From Streptomyces sp. NBC_01197 (GTDB taxonomy: Bacteria; Actinomycetota; Actinomycetes; Streptomycetales; Streptomycetaceae): a stretch of DNA of 64,000 nt. Under the pieces are notes generated by a model that was given only the letters and a program-made list of their open reading frames with translations, did not search any database and was not told the DNA's origin. Positions 15,564-24,793 of this stretch are shown in pieces. Positions within the stretch are counted from its first letter, which is position 1. Each line of letters starts with the position of its first letter. A program made the position numbers and the translations under genes. The stretch covers positions 5,323,001-5,387,000 of the forward strand of contig NZ_CP108569.1 in the NCBI RefSeq assembly GCF_036010505.1, in the 5' to 3' direction.

Positions 15564-16832
15564 TCACGACTTCTTCTGTACCCGCTGGAGCTCACCGTTG
15601 GTCTTGCGGACGACCGCCTTGACCTCGGTCTCCGGGTTGGCGCCGTCCTTGATGATCCGGTTGAGGGCGTCCTGGTACGCGACCTGGCAGGCGGGTGTCC
15701 ACAGCAGCGGCTGGGCCCAGCCGCTGTCGGTGGCGTACCGGACCGCGTCCGCCGCCGCCCCCTCCCGCAGCTTCGCCGCCTTCTTCGCGAGGGAGATCCG
15801 GGCCGGGATGTGGAATCCGTACGAGAGGGCGAAATCCTCCTGGTACGAGGTCCGTTCGATCCACAGCCACTGGGCGAACTCCTTGGCCTCTGCGCGGTGT
15901 TTGCTGTGTGCGCTGACCGCCGAGCTGTACGCCCCGACCGGGACGGAGGGCTTTCCGGCCGCGCCGTCCTTGGGGAAGGGGAGCACGCCGAAGTCGTCAC
16001 CCAGCGCCTTCTTGACCGCGGGAAGTGCCCACAGGCCGCACCACTGCATGGCGGTGAGCCCCTGCACGAACGCGGACGGGTCGGACCAGTCCGCCGGTGC
16101 GCCGAGCAGCAGCGACTTGTCGGCGTACAGCCGGTGGAACTTGGCCAGCGTGCGGGCCGCAGCCGGATCGTCGAAGCCCGTCTTCCCGTCCTCGGTGACG
16201 AGGCTGAGCCCGGCCGCGTAGAGCGGAGTGCCGCCGAGAACGCCCGCGCCGCCGTCGTTGCCGAGGAACAGGCCCTTGACCTTCTTGTCGGTCAACGTCT
16301 TTGCCGCGTCCACGAGTTCGTCGAGCGTCTGCGGCGGCTGGACGTTCGCGTCCTTGAGCAGGCTCTTGCGGTAGTAGAGGAGCTGGGTGTCGATGGTCTG
16401 CGGGATGCCCCAGATCTTCCCGTCGTGGGTCTTCGGCGCGAGAACCGCCTGGTTGAAGTCGTTCTTCACCCCGTCGAAGAGATCGGTCAGATCGGTGACC
16501 TGGCCGCCCTGGATCTGGTCCAGGGTCGGGCCGTTCACCTCGAAGACGTCGGGGCCCGACGAGGACAGCAGCGCGGCGGCGGTCTGCTGGTCGTAATTGC
16601 CCGGCCGCCACTGGATCTTGACGGTCGCCTTGCGGTAGGCGGCCGCGTACCGCCGCACGGCCTGCTCGGTCCCGGCCTCGCCGTACTGGTGGTACCACTG
16701 CTGGAGCGTGGGCCCGTTGCCGCCCGAACTTCCGTCGTCCCGGCCCGTGTTGGACCCGCACGCGGCGGCGAGTGCCCCCGTCAGTGCGAGGCTGCCACTG
16801 GTGGCGAGAAGTCGCCTGCGGCTGATGGTCAT
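15564..16832 (-). CDS. Extracellular sugar-binding lipoprotein
   Basis: This 422-residue substrate-binding protein belongs to the sugar ABC system encoded downstream. The signal MTISRRRLLATSG is of twin-arginine type and ends in the lipobox LAAAC. After a Gly/Ser linker the mature protein has the family 1 binding-protein pattern (TLQQWYHQYGEAG, VFEVNGPTLDQI, IPQTIDTQLLYYRK). The ATG at 16832 has GGGGGA upstream. A cluster of 15-bp repeats 75-125 bp upstream may hold regulatory sites. No LacI or ROK regulator is adjacent. The sugar is unknown. Confidence 0.92.
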   Translation of the reverse strand: MTISRRRLLATSGSLALTGALAAACGSNTGRDDGSSGGNGPTLQQWYHQYGEAGTEQAVRRYAAAYRKATVKIQWRPGNYDQQTAAALLSSSGPDVFEVNGPTLDQIQGGQVTDLTDLFDGVKNDFNQAVLAPKTHDGKIWGIPQTIDTQLLYYRKSLLKDANVQPPQTLDELVDAAKTLTDKKVKGLFLGNDGGAGVLGGTPLYAAGLSLVTEDGKTGFDDPAAARTLAKFHRLYADKSLLLGAPADWSDPSAFVQGLTAMQWCGLWALPAVKKALGDDFGVLPFPKDGAAGKPSVPVGAYSSAVSAHSKHRAEAKEFAQWLWIERTSYQEDFALSYGFHIPARISLAKKAAKLREGAAADAVRYATDSGWAQPLLWTPACQVAYQDALNRIIKDGANPETEVKAVVRKTNGELQRVQKKS

Positions 16833-16906
16833 GGTGCGTCCCCCTGGCTCCGGCCGGTGTCGGTCCTCAGCGTCTGGATCTCTGGTGTCTGGAGTGTCTG
16901 GTCTGT

Positions 16907-16956
16907 TGTACGCGGGTTGCTGTACGAGGGTGTGCTGTACGCGCTTTTGCTGTACG
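16907..16956. repeat. Four TGTACG repeats upstream of the sugar ABC operon
   Basis: TGTACG begins at 16907, 16921, 16936 and 16951, a period of 14-15 bp, with partly conserved TTTGC/GTTGC between. They lie in the 300-bp gap between the binding-protein gene and the VOC gene, within the likely promoter region. The remainder of the gap holds no gene. Confidence 0.6.
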
Positions 16957-17131
16957 CCCTAACGATCAACCATGGTGCGGGATTGCGACAGGGGTGCTGC
17001 GCGGACATGTCGGCCGGTGGCCCGTACGGGTTTCCGTACGACCGATGAGTTTCCGGGTGGCCCGGCGTCTACATCTCCGAAGGGCGCGCCGCTGGGCGGG
17101 CCACCAGGCTGAGATGAGAGAAGAGCCCGCA

Positions 17132-17536
17132 ATGCCTCAGATGATCTTCGTCAATCTGCCGGTCAAGGACCTTGAGGTCTCCAAGGCCTTCTTCACGGCG
17201 CTGGGTTACACGATCAACCCGCAGTTCACCGATGAGAACGCGGCCTGTGTCGTGATCAGCGACACGATCTTCGCGATGCTGATCACGGAACCGTTCTTCA
17301 AGCAGTTCACCAAGAAGGAGATCGCCGACGCGACCAGGACCACCGAGGTGCTGGTCTGTCTCAGCGCCGAGAGCAGAGCGGACGTCGACCGGCTGACCGA
17401 CACCGCGCTGGCCTCCGGCGGCTCGCCCGCGAACGAGCCCCAGGATCAGGGGCCGATGTACGGGCGCTCCTTCCAGGACCCGGACGGCCACATCTGGGAG
17501 GTCATGTGGATGGACCCCGCGGCGGTCCAGAGCTGA
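17132..17536 (+). CDS. VOC-family (glyoxalase/bleomycin-resistance fold) protein
   Basis: This 134-residue cytosolic protein has two beta-alpha-beta-beta-beta modules. The first is MIFVNLPVKDLEVSKAFFTALGY (core NLPVKDL...AFFTALGY). The second ends with GRSFQDPDGHIWEVMWMDP, a pattern that in related proteins carries metal ligands. The start at 17132 follows GAGAAGAG; an ATG at 17114 is possible. It is a single-gene unit of unknown substrate. Similar proteins are often called extradiol dioxygenase-like. Confidence 0.85.
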   Translation: MPQMIFVNLPVKDLEVSKAFFTALGYTINPQFTDENAACVVISDTIFAMLITEPFFKQFTKKEIADATRTTEVLVCLSAESRADVDRLTDTALASGGSPANEPQDQGPMYGRSFQDPDGHIWEVMWMDPAAVQS

Positions 17537-17645
17537 CGGAGCAAGGGCTGGCCGATTAAGGCCGGCGGGTTCAGTCAGGGCCTGCCCCCGGCCGCCGGCG
17601 CGATCCACGGGAGGGCCGCCCCCGGCCGCCCGGCGGCGGGGCGGG

Positions 17646-18623
17646 TCAGGCCGGGCCCGTGCCGCGCCCCTTGGTGCCCAGGGTGTCCAGGCCCTGGTAC
17701 GTCACCCCGGTGAGCTGCTCGGACGCCGTCCAGAGCCGCTCGCTCGCCACGTCGTTCGTCGTCCACTTCATCCGCCGGGACGGCCCGGGGGCTCCGCGCC
17801 AGCCCAGGAATTTCGGCCCGGTGAACGAATCGGGCAGGACGCAGGGATCGGTGGCCGCGTAGAGCGTGGGCAGCGCACCGACCTCGGCCGGCTGGGCGAA
17901 CACGCGGTTGCCGAGCTCCAGCCACCGCTCGGCGCGCTTACGGCCCTCCATCCTCGCCCCGGCGGTCTGGAGGTTGGTCTCCGCATAACCGGGGTGCGCG
18001 GCGGCCGCGACGAGGCCGGACCCGACGGCGGCGAGGCGCCGCGTCAGCTCGTGGACGAAGAGCAGATTCGCCGTCTTGGAGCGTCCGTAGGCGACCCAAC
18101 GGCGGTAGTCACGCTCGCTGTTGAGGTCGTGGATGTCGATATTGCCGATGACGTGGAGCCCGCTGGAGACGCTCACCACGCGCGCCTCCGGTGTGTCCAG
18201 CAGCTTCGGGATGAGCAGCCCGGTGAGGGCGAAGTGCCCGAGGTGGTTCACCCCGAACTGTGTCTCGAACCCGTCGGCGGTCGTGCCGTACGGCAGGGCC
18301 ATGACGCCCGCGTTGTTGATGAGCAGGTCGAGGCGCTCGGCGCGGACGGCGGAAGCGAACGCCCTCACGGACGACAGGTCCGCGAGATCCAGGCGTACGA
18401 ACTCGGCCTCCGCACCCGGAATTTCGTCCCGTATCAGGGCTTCCGCCTCCTTGCCGCGCGTCTCGCTGCGGCACGCGAGGATCACCCGTGCGCCCCGCCG
18501 GGCCAGCTCACGTGCGGTCACGAGGCCGATACCGCTGTTGGCTCCGGTGACCACCGCCGTGCGCCCGCTCTGGTCGGGGATGTCGCCCGCGTTCCAGCCC
18601 TTGGTCATGGTTGCAGCGGTCAT
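17646..18623 (-). CDS. SDR-family oxidoreductase (retinol dehydrogenase-like)
   Basis: This 325-residue NAD(P)-dependent dehydrogenase has the Rossmann motif TGANSGIG, then LACRSETRGKEA for cofactor specificity, NNAGVM, Ser in SVSSGLH and the catalytic pair YGRSK. The long C-terminal region with a FLGWRGAPG stretch resembles the retinol dehydrogenase/WWOX-like class. It lies 27 bp after a second SDR on the same strand, probably in one transcript with it and the upstream TetR gene. Confidence 0.88.
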   Translation of the reverse strand: MTAATMTKGWNAGDIPDQSGRTAVVTGANSGIGLVTARELARRGARVILACRSETRGKEAEALIRDEIPGAEAEFVRLDLADLSSVRAFASAVRAERLDLLINNAGVMALPYGTTADGFETQFGVNHLGHFALTGLLIPKLLDTPEARVVSVSSGLHVIGNIDIHDLNSERDYRRWVAYGRSKTANLLFVHELTRRLAAVGSGLVAAAAHPGYAETNLQTAGARMEGRKRAERWLELGNRVFAQPAEVGALPTLYAATDPCVLPDSFTGPKFLGWRGAPGPSRRMKWTTNDVASERLWTASEQLTGVTYQGLDTLGTKGRGTGPA

Positions 18624-18650
18624 GGTTCCAGCGTACGACCGGCATCGCGG

Positions 18651-19415
18651 TCAGGCAGCCGCGCCTCCGTCGATCACCAGGTCGGCCCCCACCACGGACG
18701 CGGCGTCCTGCGAGGCCAGATAGAGCACGGCCGCCGCGACCTCCGAGGTGGACGCCACCCGGCCGAGCGGCGACTGTCCCTTCATCCGGGCCGCGCGCTC
18801 CGTCCCGCTCTCGCCCGGCCGCAGCGACATGGCGGTGTCGGCCGCGCCGGGGCTGACGGCGTTGATCCGGACACCGTCGCCGATGTGGTCGAGAGCGGCC
18901 GCGCGGGTGAGCGCGGAGACGGCCGCCTTGGCCGCGATGTACCCGGCGGCGCCCGGAGCGCGGCGGTGCGCGCCGAGATTGGACGCGATGTTGACGATGG
19001 CCCCGCCGGTCGGCTGGCCCTTCATCTGCGCCACTTCGGCCTGGAGGCAGAGCAGTACGCCCGTGACGTTCGTGTCGAGCAGGGTGTGCCAGTCGTCCTC
19101 GGTGAGGTCGGCTACGGGGGCGCCGCCCCGGAACACCCCGGCGTTGTTGACGGCCACATCGAGGCCGCCGAAGTGCTCGACGGTACGGCGGACGAGCGTG
19201 CGCACCTCGTCCGAGCGCGACACATCGGCGGTGACCGCGAGCGCGGTTCCGCCGTCCTTCGTGATCAGCGCGGCCGTCGCGTCGAGCGCGGCGGCGGTGC
19301 GGCCGGATACGACCACCGAGGCGCCTTCGGCGGCGAAGGCCAGCGCGATGGCCCTGCCGAGCCCGGAGCCCGCGCCGGTGACGAGGACGGTTCTGCCGGT
19401 GAAGCGCGCATTCAT
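18651..19415 (-). CDS. Classical SDR-family oxidoreductase
   Basis: This 254-residue enzyme has TGAGSGLG for NAD(P) binding, NNAGVF, catalytic Ser in NIASNLG, YIAAKAA for Tyr-Lys, and the C-terminal VIDGGAA of classical SDRs. Length is typical. It is the middle gene of a minus-strand set (TetR, SDR, SDR). The substrate is not predictable. Confidence 0.9.
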   Translation of the reverse strand: MNARFTGRTVLVTGAGSGLGRAIALAFAAEGASVVVSGRTAAALDATAALITKDGGTALAVTADVSRSDEVRTLVRRTVEHFGGLDVAVNNAGVFRGGAPVADLTEDDWHTLLDTNVTGVLLCLQAEVAQMKGQPTGGAIVNIASNLGAHRRAPGAAGYIAAKAAVSALTRAAALDHIGDGVRINAVSPGAADTAMSLRPGESGTERAARMKGQSPLGRVASTSEVAAAVLYLASQDAASVVGADLVIDGGAAA

Positions 19416-19602
19416 CTGAGGGGCTCCCGTGCTGGTGTGTGCTGTCTATGGGATCGAGCTGCTGGTATCGAGCTGCGTGATTGGATCGGGCGTTCTGGTA
19501 TGGATCCAGGCGAGGGAGGGTGTGCGTATGGAACGCGGCTCGAATAGGGACGCGCTGTGGGCGGGGTGATGCGGGTGGGAGCGGGGTGGTGTCAGGTGGG
19601 AG

Positions 19603-20187
19603 TCAGTCCAGCACGGTGAGCGCCTGTTCGGCCGCGTCGCGTACCCGGCCCGGTTCGCTGGAGCCCTTCCCGGTCACCCGCAGCCCCTGCATCAGGACCA
19701 GCAGCATTCTGGCGAGCGCGCGGGGGTCCCGGTCCGCCGGGAGCTCGTCCTGGGCCTGCGCTCTGGTCAGCGCGGAGTGCATCAAGGTCTCCACGTGCTC
19801 CCAGCTGCGCTCGACCCGTCGGGCGAACACGGCGTCGTGCGGGCTCAGTTCGGCGGCCGTATTGGTGACGAAACACCCTCGCAGCCGCTCCGCTTCCGAT
19901 CCGGCCTCGGCCGCGAACCTGCGCACCACTGCCCGGACGGCGGGCAGTGCGGGGCCGGGCTGGGACAGCTCGGTGAGGAGCTGTGGGTCGCGCAGCTCCT
20001 CGTACCGCTCCAGGGCCTTGAGGTACAGATCGTGTTTGTTGCCGAACGTGGCGTAGATGCTGGCCCGGCCGATGCCGGTGTGTTCGACGAGGTCCGCCAT
20101 CGAGGTCGCCTCGTAACCCCGCTGCCAGAACAGCTCCAGCGCTGCCTGCAGTGCGGCTTCCGGGTCGAACTCCTTGGTTCTGGGCAC
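19603..20187 (-). CDS. TetR-family transcriptional regulator
   Basis: This 194-residue repressor has an N-terminal HTH (ALELFWQRGYEATSMADLVEHTGIGRASIYATFGNKHDLY, core TSMADLVEHTGIGRASIY) and a C-terminal ligand domain with the family stretch RGCFVTNTAAEL. Just upstream the sequence around 20208-20222 contains the palindromic core CGATCG within a TTGACC-type promoter, a candidate autoregulatory operator. The downstream SDR genes are the likely targets. Confidence 0.9.
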   Translation of the reverse strand: MPRTKEFDPEAALQAALELFWQRGYEATSMADLVEHTGIGRASIYATFGNKHDLYLKALERYEELRDPQLLTELSQPGPALPAVRAVVRRFAAEAGSEAERLRGCFVTNTAAELSPHDAVFARRVERSWEHVETLMHSALTRAQAQDELPADRDPRALARMLLVLMQGLRVTGKGSSEPGRVRDAAEQALTVLD

Positions 20188-20346
20188 GGTCGAACTCTAG
20201 GCTTTTACGAAACGATCGGTCAAGTATCCGAAGGCTACGCAACCGTCCGCTACGACACCGCTCAGGCGCCCGTACGGTCGGGCGCCGGGTCTCGGCGCGG
20301 GCGTTTTCGACCGGCCGTCCCGGCGGGTATGGGCGACGGCCGACCG

Positions 20347-21090
20347 TCAGTGGCCGCCCAGCGCTCGCGTGACGCCCTTCTCGCGGGGGCCGAGGAAGTG
20401 CGGGTCGGGCTTGAACGTGGCGTCCAGGGCTGCCTTCCCCGCCGCGAGGATCTCTCGGGTGCTGCCGTAGTACCAGGTCACGTCGTGCGGGTCGGACACG
20501 CCGACGCCGTACGACTCGATGCCGGCCGACCGGCAGAGCGCGATGGCCCTGCGGATGTGGAATCCCTGGCTGACCAGGACCGCCCGGTGCACCCCGAACA
20601 CCTTCCTGGCGCGCACGCACGAGTCCCAGGTGTCGAAGCCCGCGAAGTCGCTGACGACTTTCCCGCCCGGGACCCCGTGCCGTACGAGATAGGCCCGCAT
20701 CGCGTCCGGCTCGTCGTAGTCGGTACGGCTGTTGTCACCGGTGACCAGCACCACCTTCACCGTCCCCGCCCGGTACAGACCGGCGGCGGCGTCGAGCCGG
20801 TGCGCGAGGTACGGCGACGGCCGGCCCTGCCACAGACCCGCGCCGAAGACCACGGCGACATCGGCCGGGGGCACGTCGGCCGTCGTCCGCACCCGGTCGC
20901 CCGCGACGGTGAACATCCAGGTGGCAGGGGCGAGCGCCAGCACACAGCCGAGCATGACGGCCTGCACGGCACGGCGTCGGCCGCGCCTGGTCCTCGGCAG
21001 CCGCAGCCCGGGCACCCGCAGATGCGACAGGTTCGGCCGCAGTCGTCGTATGCGGGGCAGTCGTATGCGGGGCGGTACGGGTCTGCGCAT
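20347..21090 (-). CDS. SanA/YdcF-like (DUF218) membrane-anchored protein
   Basis: This 247-residue protein has a very basic N-terminal tail (many RLPR-type repeats, about residues 1-40), one transmembrane helix (about 43-62) and an external DUF218 domain. That domain shows VVFGAGLWQGRPSPYLAHRL (core FGAGLW...PYLAHRL), VTGDNSRTDYDEPDAM and SQGFHIRRA. Relatives affect envelope integrity. The Arg/Pro repeat in the tail is encoded by a locally repetitive sequence. Confidence 0.85.
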   Translation of the reverse strand: MRRPVPPRIRLPRIRRLRPNLSHLRVPGLRLPRTRRGRRRAVQAVMLGCVLALAPATWMFTVAGDRVRTTADVPPADVAVVFGAGLWQGRPSPYLAHRLDAAAGLYRAGTVKVVLVTGDNSRTDYDEPDAMRAYLVRHGVPGGKVVSDFAGFDTWDSCVRARKVFGVHRAVLVSQGFHIRRAIALCRSAGIESYGVGVSDPHDVTWYYGSTREILAAGKAALDATFKPDPHFLGPREKGVTRALGGH

Positions 21091-21144
21091 GGCTGGCCTT
21101 CCGACGCCGGACGTGTCGGAATCCCGGACGCGCGAAGGGGCACG

Positions 21145-21231
21145 TCCGGTTCGCTCAGCAGGCCGACCGGTCCTCCGGTCCGTTCAGCCGGCCGACCGGG
21201 CTTCCGGTTCGCTCCGGCCACCGACCGGCGT
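21145..21231. repeat. Three tandem 29-bp units
   Basis: Units starting TCCGGT at 21145, 21174 and 21203 share the pattern TCCGGTYCGYTC...GCCGACCGG. They are contiguous, without spacers, and fill the gap between the DHFR-like and YdcF-like genes. Confidence 0.65.
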
Positions 21232-21818
21232 CACCTGAGGGTGTACGTCAGATGAGTCACGCCGTTCCCCTCGATCACCGTGGGCCCCTCCAGCGCACGC
21301 GGCGCCTCTCGCAGGTTGTCGAGGAAGCGCACGCCCGAACCGAGCAGCAGCGGCACCAGGTCGACATCCAGCTCGTCCAGCAGCCCGGCGTTGATGCACT
21401 GCTGGGTGAGGTCGGCGCTGCCGATGACGACTTTCTTCCCGCCGGCTGTCGCCTTGGCCTGCGCGATGGCGCTCTCGACGCCGTCGGTGACGAAGGTCAG
21501 CGGGGTGTCCGCACGGGGCCAGCCGTCCGGGATGCTGTGGCTGACGACGATCACCGGCTTGCCCATGGGATGCCCGCCGATCCAGCCGCCCGCGTCGTCG
21601 AACGTACGCCGCCCGTAGACGAGCACACCGACCTCCGAAAGACCGCGGTTCAGCCGCTGGGCGCTGGCCTCCGAGACCTTGAACGTCATGTCCGGGTCCG
21701 CGGTCCTGACCGCGACGTCCCCGTTTCCGTACCAGCGGAACAGCTGATCGATCCCGTCGGAGGGGTGGGAGACGAACCCGTCCAGCGACATGGACATGTT
21801 GGCGCTCACCTTGGCCAT
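21231..21818 (-). CDS. Dihydrofolate reductase-fold (RibD C-terminal-like) protein
   Basis: This 195-residue protein has the DHFR/RibD fold: ANMSMSLDGFVS at the start, VLVYGRRTFDD, VVSHSIPDGWP, KKVVIGSADLTQQCINAGLLDEL and LGSGVRFLDNL. These are the landmarks of Streptomyces 'dihydrofolate reductase family' proteins, whose true substrate is generally unknown. The ATG at 21818 is preceded by GGAGAG. It is not the folate enzyme of the cell on this evidence. Confidence 0.87.
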   Translation of the reverse strand: MAKVSANMSMSLDGFVSHPSDGIDQLFRWYGNGDVAVRTADPDMTFKVSEASAQRLNRGLSEVGVLVYGRRTFDDAGGWIGGHPMGKPVIVVSHSIPDGWPRADTPLTFVTDGVESAIAQAKATAGGKKVVIGSADLTQQCINAGLLDELDVDLVPLLLGSGVRFLDNLREAPRALEGPTVIEGNGVTHLTYTLR

Positions 21819-21980
21819 CGGTTCTCTCCGCTCTGCTCGGCCGTCCCGTTCCACGTTCCTCCGGTACGGACGGTCCGGCTACCCGGAGGCCGCACCCGGT
21901 GCTCCCGGCGCGCCGCCTCCTGAACCGCCGCATGGCGGGCCCGGCCGCGTCCGGGGCCCGGGACTCAGTACTGTCGGGGC

Positions 21981-23285
21981 ATGGAAGGCACCGCGTACAC
22001 CCCGACCGACTGCGAACGCTGGGACACCGAGCCGGACAAGAGGCCCGGCCGTACCGCTTTCCAGCGCGATCGCGCGCGCGTGCTGCACTCGGGTGCGCTG
22101 CGCCGGCTCGCGGGCAAGACCCAGGTGGTCACGCCGGGCTCCCTCCCGCAGACGGCGGGGGAGCCACCGCTCCAGACCTGGGACTCCAGCCCGCGCACCC
22201 GCCTCACGCACTCCCTGGAATGCGCCCAGGTCGGCCGTGAACTCGGCGCCGCACTCGGCTGCGACCCCGATCTCGTCGAGGCCGCCTGTCTCGCCCACGA
22301 CCTGGGCCACCCGCCGTTCGGCCACAACGGCGAACTGGCGCTCAACGACTTCGCCCGGGACTGCGGCGGGTTCGAGGGCAACGCCCAGTCGCTGCGCCTG
22401 CTCACCCGTATCGAACCCAAGAGGTTCGTGCCGTCGGACACCTCCGGCGAGCCGGTCAGCGTCGGTCTGAACCTCACCCGGGCCGCCCTCGACGCGGCCA
22501 CCAAGTACCCATGGCCGCGCGGCGGACACCCCACCGAGCCCGGCTCGGTGAAATTCGGGGTGTACGAGGACGACCTGCCCGTCTTCGACTGGGCCAGGCT
22601 CGGCGCCCCGGCCGGCCGCAAGTGCTTCGAGGCCCAGGTCATGGACTGGTCCGACGACGTGGCGTACTCCGTGCACGACGTCGAGGACGGGCTGCACGCC
22701 GGGCACATCGACCCCGGCTGTCTGACCTCCGGGCCCGAGCGGGACGCCATCATGGCGGTGGCCGTCGGCCGTTACGTGCCCGGCGACACCGAGATGGCCG
22801 AGCTCACCGACGCACTCGACGGCCTGCTCGCCCAGGAATGGTGGCCGCACGGCTACGACGGCACCGCCGTCGCGCAGGCCCGGCTGAAGGACGCCACCAG
22901 CCAGCTCATCGGCCGGTTCTGCCTGGCCGCCGAGAGCGCGACCCGGGAGTCGTACGGCGCGGGGCCGCTCACCAGATACGCGGCGGAACTGGTCGTTCCA
23001 CGCCGGGCGCGCCTGGAGTGCGCTGTCCTCAAGGCCGTCGCGGACCGATATGTGATGCAGCGCGAGGAGCAGGAGCGGCTCCGTATCAACCAGCGCGAAG
23101 TGCTCGCCGAACTGGCCGGGGCGCTCACGGCCCGGGCGCCCGAAGGGCTCGACCCGCAGTTCCGCGCACTGTTCGAAGCGGCACCCGGCGAACGCGAACG
23201 CAAACGTGTGATCGTCGACCAGATCGCCTCACTCACGGACACCGCGGCCCGCTCTCTGCACGCGCGGCTGACCGTCAGTCACTGA
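21981..23285 (+). CDS. dgt: Deoxyguanosinetriphosphate triphosphohydrolase
   Basis: This 434-residue HD-domain enzyme converts dGTP (and often other dNTPs) to the nucleoside and tripolyphosphate. Metal ligands are visible as His77 in RLTHSLE and His106-Asp107 in [35 protein letters not shown] (core [12 protein letters not shown]) supplies the distal Asp. The N-terminal [17 protein letters not shown] is a family signature. The next gene toward the core cluster is a flavoprotein, then dnaG; this order is typical for Streptomyces. Confidence 0.95.
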   Translation: MEGTAYTPTDCERWDTEPDKRPGRTAFQRDRARVLHSGALRRLAGKTQVVTPGSLPQTAGEPPLQTWDSSPRTRLTHSLECAQVGRELGAALGCDPDLVEAACLAHDLGHPPFGHNGELALNDFARDCGGFEGNAQSLRLLTRIEPKRFVPSDTSGEPVSVGLNLTRAALDAATKYPWPRGGHPTEPGSVKFGVYEDDLPVFDWARLGAPAGRKCFEAQVMDWSDDVAYSVHDVEDGLHAGHIDPGCLTSGPERDAIMAVAVGRYVPGDTEMAELTDALDGLLAQEWWPHGYDGTAVAQARLKDATSQLIGRFCLAAESATRESYGAGPLTRYAAELVVPRRARLECAVLKAVADRYVMQREEQERLRINQREVLAELAGALTARAPEGLDPQFRALFEAAPGERERKRVIVDQIASLTDTAARSLHARLTVSH

Positions 23286-23460
23286 GGATGACCGCCGTAC
23301 GGATCTCCGCCGGACCGCCCGTGGTACTGCTCTCCGCCGCCATGCCATCATGACCGGCCATTCCTGACCGTGCGTGAGCCTCAACACCTCACACCTCTTC
23401 CCCCATCACACTCCGTGCGGGACGCTCGCAAGTGGCGCCAGCACTCCAAGGAGGCAACAA

Positions 23461-24723
23461 GTGGTCGACGCACATCTGACGTTCGTCATCATCGGCGGCG
23501 GGCTCGCGGGGGCGAAGGCCGCCGAAACCCTCCGCACCGAAGGGTTCGCGGGCCGTGTGATCCTCATCGGTGACGAACGCGACCACCCCTACGAACGCCC
23601 GCCCCTGTCCAAGGGTTTCCTGTCGGGCAAGGACGAGCGTGACAGCGTCTACGTCCACGAGACCGCCTGGTACGCACAGGCCGACATCGAGCTCCACCTG
23701 GGCCAGACCGTTGTCTCCATCGACCGTGCCGTCAAGGTCGTACGCCTCGGTGACGACACGGCCATCCACTACGACAAGCTGCTGCTGGCGACCGGCGCCG
23801 AGCCGCGCCGCCTGGACATCCCCGGCACGGGTCTCGCGGGCGTGCACCATCTGCGCCGGCTCGCCCACGCCGACCGGCTGCGGAACGTCCTGACCTCGCT
23901 CGGCCGGGACAACGGCCATCTGGTGATCGCGGGAGCGGGCTGGATCGGCCTGGAGGTCGCAGCGGCCGCGCGCGGCTACGGGGCCGAGGTCACCATCGTC
24001 GAACCGCACCAGACCCCGCTGCACTCGGTCATCGGTCCTGAGCTCGGCCAGATCTTCACCGACCTGCACGCCGAGCACGGTGTCCGCTTCCACTTCGGCG
24101 CACGCCTCACCGGGATCACCGGCCAGGACGGCATGGTCCTGGCCGTCCGGACCGACGACGGCGAGGAGCACCCGGCCCACGACGTGCTCGCCGCGATCGG
24201 CGCGGCCCCCCGCGTCTCGCTGGCCGAGGCCGCGGGCCTTGAGCTGGTGGACCGGGCGGACGGCGGCGGCATCGCCGTCGACTCCTCGCTGCGCACCTCC
24301 GACCCGGACATCTACGCGGCGGGCGACGTCGCGGCCGCGCAGCACCCGCTGCTCGGCGCCCGGCTGCGCGTCGAGCACTGGGCGAACGCGCTCAACGGCG
24401 GCCCGGCGGCGGCCCGTGCGATGCTCGGCCAGGGCGTGGCGTACGACAGGATCCCGTACTTCTTCTCCGACCAGTACGACCTGGGCCTGGAGTACTCGGG
24501 ATGGGCGCCACCCGGCTCGTACGACCAGGTGCTCATCCGGGGCGACGCGGGGAAGCGGCGGTTCATCGCCTTCTGGATGAAGGAAGGGCGGCTGCTGGCC
24601 GGTATGAACGTCAATGTGTGGGACGTCACCGAACAGCTCCAGCGACTGATCCGCTCCGGCGCGACGCTGGACCCGGAGGCGCTCGCGGACCCGTCGGTGG
24701 ACCTGGCCACGCTGGGCGCCTGA
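23461..24723 (+). CDS. Ferredoxin/rubredoxin reductase-like FAD oxidoreductase
   Basis: This 420-residue flavoprotein has an FAD-binding N-terminus (VIIGGGLAGAKAAETL), the YERPPLSKGFL motif of ferredoxin-NAD reductases of oxygenase systems, an NAD-binding GAGWIGLEVAAAARG, the second FAD contact DPDIYAAGDVA and the C-terminal reductase domain. It likely passes electrons from NAD(P)H to a ferredoxin; no ferredoxin or P450 gene is adjacent. The GTG at 23461 follows AAGGAGG by six bases; an upstream in-frame extension to 23374 is not supported. Confidence 0.9.
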   Translation: MVDAHLTFVIIGGGLAGAKAAETLRTEGFAGRVILIGDERDHPYERPPLSKGFLSGKDERDSVYVHETAWYAQADIELHLGQTVVSIDRAVKVVRLGDDTAIHYDKLLLATGAEPRRLDIPGTGLAGVHHLRRLAHADRLRNVLTSLGRDNGHLVIAGAGWIGLEVAAAARGYGAEVTIVEPHQTPLHSVIGPELGQIFTDLHAEHGVRFHFGARLTGITGQDGMVLAVRTDDGEEHPAHDVLAAIGAAPRVSLAEAAGLELVDRADGGGIAVDSSLRTSDPDIYAAGDVAAAQHPLLGARLRVEHWANALNGGPAAARAMLGQGVAYDRIPYFFSDQYDLGLEYSGWAPPGSYDQVLIRGDAGKRRFIAFWMKEGRLLAGMNVNVWDVTEQLQRLIRSGATLDPEALADPSVDLATLGA

Positions 24724-24728
24724 GAGGA

Positions 24729-24762
24729 CGTACGGGCCCGCCCGGCCGGGCAGGCCCGTACG
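24729..24762 (+). terminator. Hairpin terminator between reductase and dnaG
   Basis: CGTACGGGCC (24729-24738) pairs with GGCCCGTACG (24753-24762), with further pairing inside the CCCGGCCGGG loop. Confidence 0.65.
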
Positions 24763-24793
24763 GAGTGTCCGAGCCGGACCGTAGACTTCACCC

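Noticed and set aside
21145..21231. CRISPR array
   Set aside because: Three contiguous 29-bp units with no unique spacers and no cas genes in the window.
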